Below, piece after piece: positions 16,110-24,586 of a DNA stretch of 64,000 bases; position 1 is the first letter of the stretch, and the number at the start of each line of letters is the position of its first letter. The notes under the pieces are model-generated. The model worked only from the letters and a program-made list of their open reading frames with translations, made no database searches and was not told the DNA's origin. The position numbers were made by a program, and so were the translations under genes. The stretch is from positions 37,714 through 101,713 of the forward strand of contig JBMOPE010000004.1 of assembly GCA_049323755.1 (NCBI GenBank). The letters run 5' to 3'. This DNA comes from BRHc4a sp049323755. Lineage in GTDB: Bacteria; Bacillota; Desulfotomaculia; Desulfotomaculales; Desulfocucumaceae.

Positions 16110-17855
16110 GTGGGATTTTTGGGAATTAAAAAACTGGATAGCACCTTACTGATTGATGAACTGTCAGCCCTGCACTCTATCCATAATTTAGTTTTGGGCA
16201 TAGACCATCAGGGACGCATCACAATATTTAACTCAGCGGCGGAAAGAATGTTCGGAATCAACGCCGAAAAGGTAATGGGACGTTTTATAAACGATGTCAT
16301 CCCCGGAACAGGGCTGATGAATGTTCTAAAAACGGGAAAGTCCCACATTGGCAGAAAGTTTATGGTGGGCAACTCACTTTATGTGGTTAACAGAACCCCT
16401 ATAATGAAGGGCAACAATATAGTGGGTGCTATCGGTGTCTGCCAGGAAATAACAGAACTTCAGCACCTTGCGGAGGAACTGGAGGTGGTCAAGGAGCTGA
16501 AGGGCACTCTTCAGACCATATTTGACAGCGCCAACGATGGCTACATGGCGGTAAATAATGACGGAATAATTATAATGATAAACCAGGCCTTTGCAGAGCT
16601 TGTGGATATTCCGTCTCCGGGAATGGCCATGGGGAAACGTGTGGCCGACATTGTAAAGGAGCCGGGACTTCATGCTGTTCCCAGAACCGGAAAGCCACAC
16701 CATGGGGAAATTATCCGGATTAACGGCAGGGAAACAGTTGTTATGAGGCATCCCATCCGGAAGGGCGGAATCATTATAGGATCTTTATGTAAGGTCATTT
16801 TCAAAGATGTCAACCAACTGGTGGGGCTGGCAGAAAAAATAAATCTGCTGAACAAAGAGCTGGACTATTACAAGAATGAGCTTGAAAGGGTCCAGGGAGC
16901 ACGTTATACGGTAGATAACCTCATAGGAAGCAGCCCCGTCATGACAAAGCTGAAAGAGACCATCAGGAGGGTGGCACAGAGTCCTTCCACCGTGCTGATA
17001 AGGGGTGAGAGCGGCACAGGCAAGGAACTGCTTGCACATGCCCTGCATACAGGATCTCCACGCAGATTCAAGCAGTTTGTAAAGGTTAACTGCGCAGCTG
17101 TACCTGAGAGCCTCCTGGAGTCAGAGCTTTTTGGATACCGGGAGGGAGCATTTACCGGCGCAAGAAAGGGCGGCCAGACCGGTAAATTTGAACAGGCCGA
17201 CGGGGGCACTATATTTCTGGACGAAATAGGGGATATGCCCTTTGCGATGCAGTCAAAGCTTTTAAGGGTATTGCAGGACAAGGAGATAGAAAGGCTTGGA
17301 GAAAACAGGCCCAGGCAGGTTGATGTAAGAGTGGTGGCAGCCTCAAACAGGCCTCTTGAGGAACTTATAAGTGAAGGACGATTTCGCCAGGACCTATATT
17401 ACAGGCTGAATGTGGTTTCCCTGCACATCCCCCCTCTAAGGGAAAGAATGGAAGACATTGTTGAGCTCACAATGCATTTTAATAAAAAGTACAACATGGA
17501 GTTTGGTCTGAATGTATGTGATGTGGAAAAGGAGGTCTGGGACCTCTTTCATAATTACAACTGGCCGGGAAATGTAAGGGAGCTTGAAAATATAATTGAA
17601 AGGGCCTTTAACATGGTGGAGGGAGAGGTTATATGCCTGTCCCACCTTCCTCAGTATATGCAAAAGCTGGGAAAAGGGCCGAGAAGGAGTCCTTCCGATA
17701 AGGGACTACCTGCTCTGCTGGACCAGGTAGAGAAAGAGGCCATTATTGAAACCCTTAAGTCAACCGGGGGAAATAAAATGCAGGCCGCCAGGTCGCTAGG
17801 GATATCCAGGGCATGGCTGTATAAAAAAATGAAACAATATGGTATAAGTATTTAA
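16110..17855 (+). CDS. Sigma-54-dependent transcriptional activator with two PAS domains
   Basis: 581 aa: PAS 1 (about 18-118), PAS 2 (about 128-235), a short coiled linker, then an AAA+ domain with Walker A GESGTGKE (299-306) and the sigma-54 contact loop GAFTGA (346-351). A C-terminal Fis-type helix-turn-helix (MQAARSLGISRAWLYKKM) follows. It would sense a small ligand or redox state and activate sigma-54 promoters. GTG 16110 abuts AAGGAAAGG, so TTG 16119 is an equally good start. No convincing -24/-12 site was found next to it, so its targets are unknown. A second PAS-Fis protein without the ATPase lies at 33.9 kb. Confidence 0.92.
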   Translation: MGFLGIKKLDSTLLIDELSALHSIHNLVLGIDHQGRITIFNSAAERMFGINAEKVMGRFINDVIPGTGLMNVLKTGKSHIGRKFMVGNSLYVVNRTPIMKGNNIVGAIGVCQEITELQHLAEELEVVKELKGTLQTIFDSANDGYMAVNNDGIIIMINQAFAELVDIPSPGMAMGKRVADIVKEPGLHAVPRTGKPHHGEIIRINGRETVVMRHPIRKGGIIIGSLCKVIFKDVNQLVGLAEKINLLNKELDYYKNELERVQGARYTVDNLIGSSPVMTKLKETIRRVAQSPSTVLIRGESGTGKELLAHALHTGSPRRFKQFVKVNCAAVPESLLESELFGYREGAFTGARKGGQTGKFEQADGGTIFLDEIGDMPFAMQSKLLRVLQDKEIERLGENRPRQVDVRVVAASNRPLEELISEGRFRQDLYYRLNVVSLHIPPLRERMEDIVELTMHFNKKYNMEFGLNVCDVEKEVWDLFHNYNWPGNVRELENIIERAFNMVEGEVICLSHLPQYMQKLGKGPRRSPSDKGLPALLDQVEKEAIIETLKSTGGNKMQAARSLGISRAWLYKKMKQYGISI

Positions 17856-17875
17856 TAATTTAAATGGCGAAAAAG

Positions 17876-17904
17876 TTGAATTTATTTGCTGAATAAGGTA
17901 AAAT
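17876..17904 (+). promoter_or_regulatory. Sigma-A promoter for the YbaK-like gene
   Basis: TTGAAT (17876-17881), a 17-nt spacer, then TAAAAT (17899-17904). The expected start of transcription is near 17911, inside the 5' arm/loop of the hairpin at 17901-17937, so transcripts from this promoter would lack most of the 5' arm. Confidence 0.65.
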
Positions 17905-17937
17905 CCCCCTGTAGCATGAGACAGGGGGGATTTTTTT
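17901..17937 (+). terminator. Terminator hairpin whose U tract abuts the next start codon
   Basis: AAATCCCCCTGT (17901-17912) pairs with ACAGGGGGGATTT (one bulged G), followed by TTTTTT and immediately GTG at 17938. It would terminate readthrough from the sigma-54 activator gene. Its 3' arm supplies the GGGGGGA ribosome-binding site of the downstream gene. Confidence 0.75.
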
Positions 17938-18417
17938 GTGTCAGCGCCAGAGATATTGAGGGTTCAGAAATATATTGAAAGGTTTGGGCTTGGCCTGAAA
18001 GTAATGGAGCTTGATGAGAATACCGGAACGTCAGAGCTGGCGGCTGCAGCTCTGGGCGTGGAAGTGGGACAGATAGCAAAAACACTTCTTTTTTTAGCTG
18101 ATGGGGAACCCATAATGGTGGTGGCCTCGGGAGATGTCAAGATAAAGAGCGGGAGACTAAAGAAATTGACAGGATCATCAAAGGTAAGAATGGCTGACCC
18201 GGACACAGTAAACAGGATAACCGGTTACAGCGTGGGAGGTGTCTGCCCTGTGGCGCTGCCGGGCAAAATAAGGATTTTGCTTGATGACTCTATGAAAAGA
18301 TTCCCTGTGGTATATGCCGCAGCGGGAACTGCAAGATCAGCGCTTCCTGTTGACATGGAACAGATAGAAATTATAACGGGCGGTGAGTGGGTAGATTTGA
18401 GCGGAGAGGTTAACTAA
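17938..18417 (+). CDS. YbaK/EbsC-family aminoacyl-tRNA deacylase
   Basis: 159 aa in the YbaK/ProX fold, which hydrolyses mischarged aminoacyl-tRNA (Cys-tRNA-Pro or Ala-tRNA-Pro in studied members). Recognisable parts are TSELAAAALGVEVGQIAKTLLFLADG (tRNA-editing domain lysine in IAKTL), VVASGDVKIKSGRLKKLTG and YSVGGVCPVALP. The start GTG 17938 follows seven T after a G-rich ribosome-binding site that lies in a terminator stem. It stands alone with its own promoter. The exact substrate cannot be read from the sequence. Confidence 0.87.
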   Translation: MSAPEILRVQKYIERFGLGLKVMELDENTGTSELAAAALGVEVGQIAKTLLFLADGEPIMVVASGDVKIKSGRLKKLTGSSKVRMADPDTVNRITGYSVGGVCPVALPGKIRILLDDSMKRFPVVYAAAGTARSALPVDMEQIEIITGGEWVDLSGEVN

Positions 18418-18500
18418 AAGCTTTATTAGATATAAAAAGGATTAAAATACGTAAGGCAGAATTATAAAATTTAAACAAAATTAAGAAGGTGTGAAATGGC

Positions 18501-19145
18501 TTGACCCTGAAGACTAAAGAGGAAATAATAAAACTTCCGGGACTGGAAGTGCCCTTTAATATTGTTGAAGATGTTGAAGCCCTTATAACAGATATTGCCG
18601 ATGAGGATAAAGTGCCGCTGTGGGCGGAATTATGGCCTGCCTGCAGGGGGCTTTCCAGATATATTTGGGAAAGAATGGACTTTTCAGGACAGACAGTTTT
18701 GGAACTGGGCTGCGGGCTGGGTCTGGCGGGTGTTATATCAGGACTCAAGGGAGCCAGGGTGACTTTTTCTGACTACCAGCCCGAGGCAGTCGAGATTTCC
18801 TGCCAAAACGCGGCTTTAAACGGAATTAAGGAATTTGGCGGCTATCTCGGAGACTGGAGGAATTTTACACTAAAAGACAGCTTTGACTGGATTGTGGGAT
18901 CGGACATACTGTATGACACCAAGTTTCACGGGTACCTGGCAGAGATATTCAGTCAGTGTACCGCCAGCGGGAAGGGAATACTGGTTTCACATCCCGGCAG
19001 AAAACCTACCTTTGAATTTATACAAAAATGGTGTGAGGAAACCGGCAGCACTGATGAACATACTATTGTGCCTGTATATATTGCAGACCCAAATTTTCCT
19101 TATTACGATATTCATGTACATAAGCTGACTAAAGAGAATAATTGA
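18501..19145 (+). CDS. Class I SAM-dependent methyltransferase (METTL21-like)
   Basis: A 214-aa Rossmann methyltransferase with the SAM-binding motif LELGCGLGLAGVISG (about 77-91), the acidic motif VTFSDYQPEAVEIS and DWIVGSDILYD. The pattern matches the lysine-methyltransferase-like Methyltransf_16 group, so a protein substrate is possible but unproven. The start is TTG 18501 with AAGAAGGTG upstream. The stop TGA (19143-19145) is directly followed by the 30-bp palindromic repeat element. Confidence 0.8.
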   Translation: MTLKTKEEIIKLPGLEVPFNIVEDVEALITDIADEDKVPLWAELWPACRGLSRYIWERMDFSGQTVLELGCGLGLAGVISGLKGARVTFSDYQPEAVEISCQNAALNGIKEFGGYLGDWRNFTLKDSFDWIVGSDILYDTKFHGYLAEIFSQCTASGKGILVSHPGRKPTFEFIQKWCEETGSTDEHTIVPVYIADPNFPYYDIHVHKLTKENN

Positions 19146-19146
19146 T

Positions 19147-19397
19147 GGTCGGAGGGGCTATGGGGTATTTCCAACTGGTCGGAGGAGCTATGGGGTATTC
19201 CCAATTGGTCGGAGGGGCTAAAGGGTAGTGCCTGATGGTCGGAGGAGTTAAGAGGTAGTACCTCCGGTCGGAAACCATTAAGTAATTAACCTCCGTTCTC
19301 TCCGACCAAACGGAAATGCATCTTGTCCCCTCCGACCATCCGGGAATGCATCTGGGCTCCTCCGACCAATAGGAAATGCATCTCCGGCCATTCCGAC
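19147..19397. repeat. Palindromic 30-bp tandem repeat element, copy A
   Basis: GGTCGGAGG(A/G)G starts at 19147, 19177, 19207 and 19237 (period exactly 30), with a shorter GGTCGGAAA at 19266. After a centre of about 35 nt the inverse core CTCCGACC recurs, with GACC at 19304, 19334 and 19364 and a decayed copy (CCGACA) at 19393. Between cores the left arm reads near GCTATGGGGTATTTCCAACT, and the right arm (reverse complement) near GCCCAGATGCATTCCCGGAT. The arms thus pair perfectly at the cores and imperfectly elsewhere. It fills the gap between a stop codon and the dnaE leader. Confidence 0.88.
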
Positions 19398-19438
19398 AGT
19401 ATTTAAAATCAGTATTAGTAGATAAAGAGGTTATTAAA

Positions 19439-22400
19439 ATGTCATTTGTCCACCTTCATGTTCATTCCGAGTATTCTTTGCTTGACGGGGCCGCAAGGAT
19501 AAAGCAGGCGGTTAAAAAAGCCAACCAGCTGGGGATGCCTGCCCTTGCAATAACCGACCATGGGGTTATGTTCGGGGCAGTGGATTTTTACAAGGCGTGC
19601 AAAAAAGAAGGCATAAAGCCTGTGCTTGGCTGCGAGGTTTATGTTGCCCCCAGAACCATGTCAGACCGGACCCCCAGGGTGGACGACAGCCCTAATCACC
19701 TTGTGCTTCTGGCGGAAAATGAAGAGGGCTACAGAAACCTTCTTAAGCTGGTTTCAATGGGATTTACCGATGGATTTTACTATAAGCCAAGGGTGGACAG
19801 GTCTGTCCTGGCAGCACATAGCAGCGGGCTGATAGCGCTTTCCGGCTGTATAGCCGGGGAGGTGGCGTCAAAGGTACTGGCAGAAAAATACGAGGATGCC
19901 GTCAGGGCGGCCATAGAGTACCGCGATATATTCGGTTCCGGCAACTATTACCTTGAGCTGCAGGATCACGGTTTTGAGGAGCAGAGGATAGCCAACCGTG
20001 AGCTGGTAAAAATAAGCAAAAGCACCGGTATTCCTCTTGTTGCCACCAATGATGTACACTATGTGGACAAAGAGCATGCGGAAATGCAGGATATTCTTCT
20101 TTGCATTCAGACCGGAAAGACCGTTGATGACCCTTCAAGGATGAAATTCCAGTCACAGGAGCTATACCTTAAAAATATTGATGAAATGAACCTTATATTC
20201 GGGGAAGTGCGTGAGGCAATGGATATCACTTTAGCTATTGCCGAGCGCTGCAATGTAGAGCTTAAATTCGGAGAGCTGGTGCTTCCGGTTTATAATGTTC
20301 CGGATGGATACACTGTTGACACGTACCTGGAAAAGCTATGCCATGATGGACTTAAAAAAAGGTATGGTGAGATATCTGAGTTTGTCCAGAAAAGAATGGA
20401 TTTTGAACTTCAAGTAATAAGACAAATGGGGTATTCAGGGTATTTTTTAATTGTATGGGACATGATTCGCTTCGGTAGGGATAACGGCATACCGGTGGGC
20501 CCCGGAAGGGGTTCAGCAGCTGGAAGCATTGTAGCGTATTCCCTGCGCATAACAGATATTGACCCGCTTAAGTACGGACTTCTTTTTGAGAGGTTTCTTA
20601 ACCCTGAGAGAGTATCAATGCCAGATATTGATATAGACTTTTGTTTTGAGCGCCGGGGTGAGGTAATAAATTATGTGGCAAGAAAATACGGAGCAGATCG
20701 TGTAGCTCAAATTGCCACCTTCGGAACAATGGCTGCAAGGGCCGCCATCAGGGATGTGGGCAGAACCCTTAATATACCTTACAGCGAGGTTGACAAGGTG
20801 GCCAAGCTGGTCCCGGCCGAGCTTCACATTACCATAGAAAAAGCCCTTAACGACTCTACAGATCTTAAAGATCTGTATGACAGCAACAGGCAAATAAAAA
20901 AGCTTATGGATATGGCCTCATTGCTTGAGGGAATGCCAAGGCACGCATCCACCCATGCTGCCGGGGTTGTTATAACAAAGGAGCCGCTTACTCATTACCT
21001 GCCACTTTATAAGGCGTCGGACGGCCCACTGACTACCCAGTTTGCCAAGGACCAGGTGGAGGAACTGGGTCTTTTGAAGATGGACCTTCTGGGGCTGAGA
21101 ACCCTTACAGTTATAGATGATGCTGTAGAAATGCTGTCAGAAAACCGTAATATCAAAATAGATATGAGCGAAGTGCCGCTGGATGACACGAAATCATACG
21201 AATTGCTGTGCAAGGGAGATACTACCGGCGTATTCCAGCTGGAAAGCAGCGGGATGAAGCAGATTTTAAGAGACTTAAAGCCCGGGGTTTTTGAAGACAT
21301 TGTGGCGCTGGTGGCGCTATACAGGCCGGGGCCACTGGGAAGCGGCATGGTTAATGACTTTATTAAGAACAAGCACGGCGAGAAAAAGGTGACATATCTC
21401 CATCCCAAGCTGGAGCCCATATTGAAAGACACTTACGGTGTAATACTTTACCAGGAGCAGGTTATGCGCATAGCCTCTGATCTGTCAGGCTTTACACTTG
21501 GCGAGGCGGACATGCTGCGCCGGGCTATGGGCAAGAAAAAACCTGAAATAATTGCCGGGCTCAGGGCTCAGTTTGTGGAGGGCGCGGTAAAGAACAATGT
21601 GGATGCAGATGTGGCCGGCCAGATTTTTGACCTTATGGAATATTTTGCGGGGTACGGCTTCAATAAAAGCCACTCGGCCGCTTATGCACTGGTTTCCTAT
21701 CATACAGCCTATTTAAAGGCTAATTACCCGGTGGAATTCATGACAGCCCTTCTTACCTCTGTGAAGGACAATACCGATAAGGTTGTTATTTTTATAGAAG
21801 ACTGCAGGAGGATGGGCATAGAAGTTCTTCCCCCCGATGTCAGCCGGAGTCTGGAAAGTTTTTCGGTTGAGGGGGACAAAATAAGGTTTGGGCTTGCCGC
21901 AATAAAGAACGTAGGCCTCTCCGCTGTGGAGGCAATAATATCTTCAAGGGAAAAAGACGGGCCTTTCCGAAATTTTGCTGATTTTTGCAGCCGGCTTGAT
22001 ACAAGGGTGGTAAACAGGCGGGTTATAGAAAATTTAATCAAATCAGGCGCAATGGACTCTTTGGGGCACCACAGGGCCCAGCTGATGGCAGCAGTAGACT
22101 CGGGGCTGACACTGGCCCAGCAGACACAAAAGGATAAGGCTAACGGGCAGCTGTCACTTTTGGACTTTTGGGGGGAAGATGTAAAGCATACTCTTAGCCT
22201 TGAAATGCCGGACATAAAGGAATACTCGCGCAGCGAAATGCTGGCCCTTGAAAAGGAGGCTATAGGGTTTTTTCTAAGTGGTCACCCGCTGCTTGACTAC
22301 CGGCAGTCTCTTGATGAAACGGGAGTCACACTGGCGGAATTAAAGGAGGCCGGTGAAGAGAGTACCGTGGTGTGCGGCGGCATGATTAACTCTTTTAAAA

Positions 22401-22840
22401 AAATTACCACCAAAAAAGGCGATCCCATGGCCTTTGGAATGCTGGAAGATCTGACGGGTAGTATGGAAATAGTTTTTTTTCCCAAAGTATACCGGGAGTA
22501 TCAGAACTTAATTTATAACGACTCGGTAGTGCTGATAAAAGGACGTTTGAACCCCTCAGGCGAGGAGGTCAAAATACTGGCAGAAGAAATTTCCGAACTT
22601 ACCAGAAAAATAACAGGGGATCTCTACCTGCGGCTGGATGAGGCTACTCCGGAAATGCTGGACAATCTAAAGGTGCTTTTTAAGTCCTACCCGGGAGAAT
22701 CAAGAGTATTTCTTTACTTTGAAAGAGAGAAAAAACTTAAAAAAACTCCCAGGGAAAACTGGGTGGACCTTAAGGGGCCATTGGTAGGGGAGTTGAAGAA
22801 AATACTGGGTAGCAGTAACGTCAAGGTAAAAGGTTTATAG
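19439..22840 (+). CDS. dnaE: DNA polymerase III alpha subunit DnaE
   Basis: The replicative C-family polymerase, 1133 aa. The N-terminal PHP domain starts FVHLHVHSEYSLLDGAARI. The polymerase core has GPGRGSAAGS and the catalytic MPDIDIDF carboxylates (about residue 396). A helix-hairpin-helix and an OB-fold (VVCGGMINSFKKITTKKGDPM) are at the C-terminus. The start ATG 19439 is chosen, with AAAGAGG 8 nt upstream; the frame stays open further upstream into the repeat element, but that extension is not protein-like. The upstream long palindrome could affect its leader transcript. Confidence 0.95.
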   Translation: MSFVHLHVHSEYSLLDGAARIKQAVKKANQLGMPALAITDHGVMFGAVDFYKACKKEGIKPVLGCEVYVAPRTMSDRTPRVDDSPNHLVLLAENEEGYRNLLKLVSMGFTDGFYYKPRVDRSVLAAHSSGLIALSGCIAGEVASKVLAEKYEDAVRAAIEYRDIFGSGNYYLELQDHGFEEQRIANRELVKISKSTGIPLVATNDVHYVDKEHAEMQDILLCIQTGKTVDDPSRMKFQSQELYLKNIDEMNLIFGEVREAMDITLAIAERCNVELKFGELVLPVYNVPDGYTVDTYLEKLCHDGLKKRYGEISEFVQKRMDFELQVIRQMGYSGYFLIVWDMIRFGRDNGIPVGPGRGSAAGSIVAYSLRITDIDPLKYGLLFERFLNPERVSMPDIDIDFCFERRGEVINYVARKYGADRVAQIATFGTMAARAAIRDVGRTLNIPYSEVDKVAKLVPAELHITIEKALNDSTDLKDLYDSNRQIKKLMDMASLLEGMPRHASTHAAGVVITKEPLTHYLPLYKASDGPLTTQFAKDQVEELGLLKMDLLGLRTLTVIDDAVEMLSENRNIKIDMSEVPLDDTKSYELLCKGDTTGVFQLESSGMKQILRDLKPGVFEDIVALVALYRPGPLGSGMVNDFIKNKHGEKKVTYLHPKLEPILKDTYGVILYQEQVMRIASDLSGFTLGEADMLRRAMGKKKPEIIAGLRAQFVEGAVKNNVDADVAGQIFDLMEYFAGYGFNKSHSAAYALVSYHTAYLKANYPVEFMTALLTSVKDNTDKVVIFIEDCRRMGIEVLPPDVSRSLESFSVEGDKIRFGLAAIKNVGLSAVEAIISSREKDGPFRNFADFCSRLDTRVVNRRVIENLIKSGAMDSLGHHRAQLMAAVDSGLTLAQQTQKDKANGQLSLLDFWGEDVKHTLSLEMPDIKEYSRSEMLALEKEAIGFFLSGHPLLDYRQSLDETGVTLAELKEAGEESTVVCGGMINSFKKITTKKGDPMAFGMLEDLTGSMEIVFFPKVYREYQNLIYNDSVVLIKGRLNPSGEEVKILAEEISELTRKITGDLYLRLDEATPEMLDNLKVLFKSYPGESRVFLYFEREKKLKKTPRENWVDLKGPLVGELKKILGSSNVKVKGL

Positions 22841-22872
22841 GGAAAGTAAAGAAGGCGTATTTCCCGTGAACC

Positions 22873-22902
22873 TTGCATAACTTTGGAATTCTGTGCTATT
22901 AT
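22873..22902 (+). promoter_or_regulatory. Predicted sigma-A promoter of mtrB
   Basis: TTGCAT (22873-22878), an 18-nt spacer, and TATTAT (22897-22902), followed 27 nt later by AAGGAGTG and the mtrB start. Confidence 0.5.
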
Positions 22903-22941
22903 TTTCGATAGAAACGTAGGGACAATGCAAGGAGTGATTTG

Positions 22942-23172
22942 ATGTCCGACAATTCTCACATCGGCGGAGATTATATTGTTGTCAAGGCACTTGAAAACGG
23001 GGTAACAATTTTTGGCCTCACCAGGGGCAGGGATACAAAATTTCATCATTCAGAAAAGCTAGACAAGGGTGAAATAATGGTCGCCCAGTTTACTGAGCAC
23101 ACGTCCGGTATGAAAATAAGAGGCAAGGTAGAGATTCTGACAAAACACGGAAAAACCAGAAGCGATGAATGA
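22942..23172 (+). CDS. mtrB: Tryptophan RNA-binding attenuation protein TRAP (MtrB)
   Basis: 76 aa, nearly collinear with Bacillus MtrB. Shared landmarks are GLTRGRDTKFHHSEKLDKGE and AQFTEHTSGMKIRGKVEI, including the Lys and Lys-x-Arg residues (KLDKGE; MKIRGK) that contact GAG/UAG triplets. TRAP forms an 11-mer ring that binds (G/U)AG repeats when loaded with tryptophan and attenuates trp genes. ATG 22942 is preceded by AAGGAGTG; an in-frame TTG is one codon earlier. No trp or folE genes adjoin it here; it sits between dnaE and pfkA with its own promoter and terminator. Confidence 0.93.
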   Translation: MSDNSHIGGDYIVVKALENGVTIFGLTRGRDTKFHHSEKLDKGEIMVAQFTEHTSGMKIRGKVEILTKHGKTRSDE

Positions 23173-23187
23173 TCTTATATAGTATCA

Positions 23188-23221
23188 CCAGGGGATTTTC
23201 TATTTCTCTGGCTATTTTTTT
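23188..23221 (+). terminator. Rho-independent terminator after mtrB
   Basis: CCAGGGGA pairs with TCTCTGG (two G-U pairs), followed by CTATTTTTTT. Confidence 0.6.
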
Positions 23222-23300
23222 GTTTATATAAAGGAATACGCGACATATGAGTAGAAAAGACTAATTCGTGTTTGTACCGTTCTGGAGGGGGAATGCTGCC

Positions 23301-23525
23301 GTGTGGACCGTTGTGTACATTGCGCCTCATATGAGGGAGGCAGAGAGAATAAAAAGCCTGCTCTCCACTGAAGGCTTTCTGGTTAAACTCAAATCAGTGG
23401 GCCTGTCTCATGGTAATGAGTGCGGGCCTGTCGAAATTCTTGTTCCCGAATCTGAGGCCGAAGAGGCAATGGAAACTATGACGGTATACAAGCTTACCGG
23501 CAAACAGGGAACTATCACCACATAA
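23301..23525 (+). CDS. DUF2007-type small protein
   Basis: 74 aa, reading WTVVYIAPHMREAERIKSLLSTEGFLVKL at the N-terminus and VEILVPESEAEEAMETM near the end. This is the alpha/beta fold of DUF2007, annotated as a putative signal-transducing domain of unknown ligand. GTG 23301 is taken as the start because GGAGGGGG lies about 10 nt upstream; a longer frame from 23268 would include the ribosome-binding site. It is 65 nt before pfkA and perhaps co-transcribed. Confidence 0.75.
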   Translation: MWTVVYIAPHMREAERIKSLLSTEGFLVKLKSVGLSHGNECGPVEILVPESEAEEAMETMTVYKLTGKQGTITT

Positions 23526-23590
23526 TAATTATTATCAATACAGCCTTTCGTGCAAATACTAGCACAAAGAAAAAACCGAGGAGGTTTGCT

Positions 23591-24553
23591 GTGCAGAGGT
23601 TTGGATTGCTTACAAGCGGTGGTGATTCACCCGGAATGAACGCTGCTATAAGGGCGGTTGTTCGTAAGGCAATATACCATGGTATGGAAGTAATAGGCAT
23701 TAAACACGGATACAAGGGATTCATAGAGGCTGAAATGGGGCCGATGAACCTTGGTTCGGTTGCTGATATAATCCACCGGGGCGGTACGATTTTGCAGACT
23801 GCAAGGTCTGAAGAATTCAGAAAGCCGGAAGGGCGGGCCAGGGCCTTTGAAAATGTAAAAAGGTTCGGGCTTCAGGGTTTGGTTGTTATCGGAGGGGACG
23901 GCTCCTTCAGGGGTGGCCTCGAGTTTTACAGGGAATACAAGATCCCCATAATAGGCGTGCCTGGTACAATAGACAATGATATTCCCGGAACTGACTATTC
24001 CATAGGATTTGACACTGCAGTAAACAACGTTGTGGATGCCATAAATAAAATAAGGGATACCGCCACTTCACACGAAAGAACCTTTATTATTGAGGTTATG
24101 GGACGTGACACAGGCTATATAGCCCTGGCAGCCGGTCTGGCCGGGGGGGCTGAAACCATTATAATTCCTGAGCGCCCTGTAAATATCGATGAGGTTTGTG
24201 AAAAGCTTAACCGCGGATATAGGAGAGGTAAACTGCACAGTATTATAATAGTTGCCGAGGGGGCAGCCAGCGGCCTGGAAGTTGGAAAGTTAATAAAAGA
24301 AAAAACAGGCTTTGACACAAAGGTAACAATTTTGGGCCACCTTCAAAGGGGTGGGACCCCCACCTCCTTTGACCGCATATTGGCAAGCAGGCTTGGGGCA
24401 AAGGCAGTTGAGCTTCTGATGGGTGGCGATGATTGTAAAATGGTGGGGGTTGTATCCGGAAATGTCATTTCAGAAGACCTGGAAATGGTGATTACAGGTA
24501 AAAAAGAGTTAAGTATGGACATTTACGATTTGGCGGCAATATTATCGATATGA
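23591..24553 (+). CDS. pfkA: 6-phosphofructokinase (ATP type)
   Basis: Phosphorylates fructose-6-phosphate in glycolysis; 320 aa, standard length. It has TSGGDSPGMNA (phosphate binding, about 8-18), IGGDGSFRGG with the Gly typical of ATP- rather than pyrophosphate-dependent enzymes, the catalytic PGTIDNDIPGTD (about 123-134), and LGHLQRGGTPTSFDR. The start is GTG with GAGGAGGT upstream. pyk follows after 33 nt, so the two regulated glycolytic kinases form an operon, as in Bacillus and many Clostridia. Confidence 0.95.
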   Translation: MQRFGLLTSGGDSPGMNAAIRAVVRKAIYHGMEVIGIKHGYKGFIEAEMGPMNLGSVADIIHRGGTILQTARSEEFRKPEGRARAFENVKRFGLQGLVVIGGDGSFRGGLEFYREYKIPIIGVPGTIDNDIPGTDYSIGFDTAVNNVVDAINKIRDTATSHERTFIIEVMGRDTGYIALAAGLAGGAETIIIPERPVNIDEVCEKLNRGYRRGKLHSIIIVAEGAASGLEVGKLIKEKTGFDTKVTILGHLQRGGTPTSFDRILASRLGAKAVELLMGGDDCKMVGVVSGNVISEDLEMVITGKKELSMDIYDLAAILSI

Positions 24554-24586
24554 CTGTATTACCCCTAAGCAATTGGAGGTTATCTG

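Noticed and set aside
19147..19397. Possible CRISPR array because of the regular 30-nt period
   Set aside because: Units are contiguous, diverged and inverted in the second half; there are no unique spacers between identical repeats and no cas genes.
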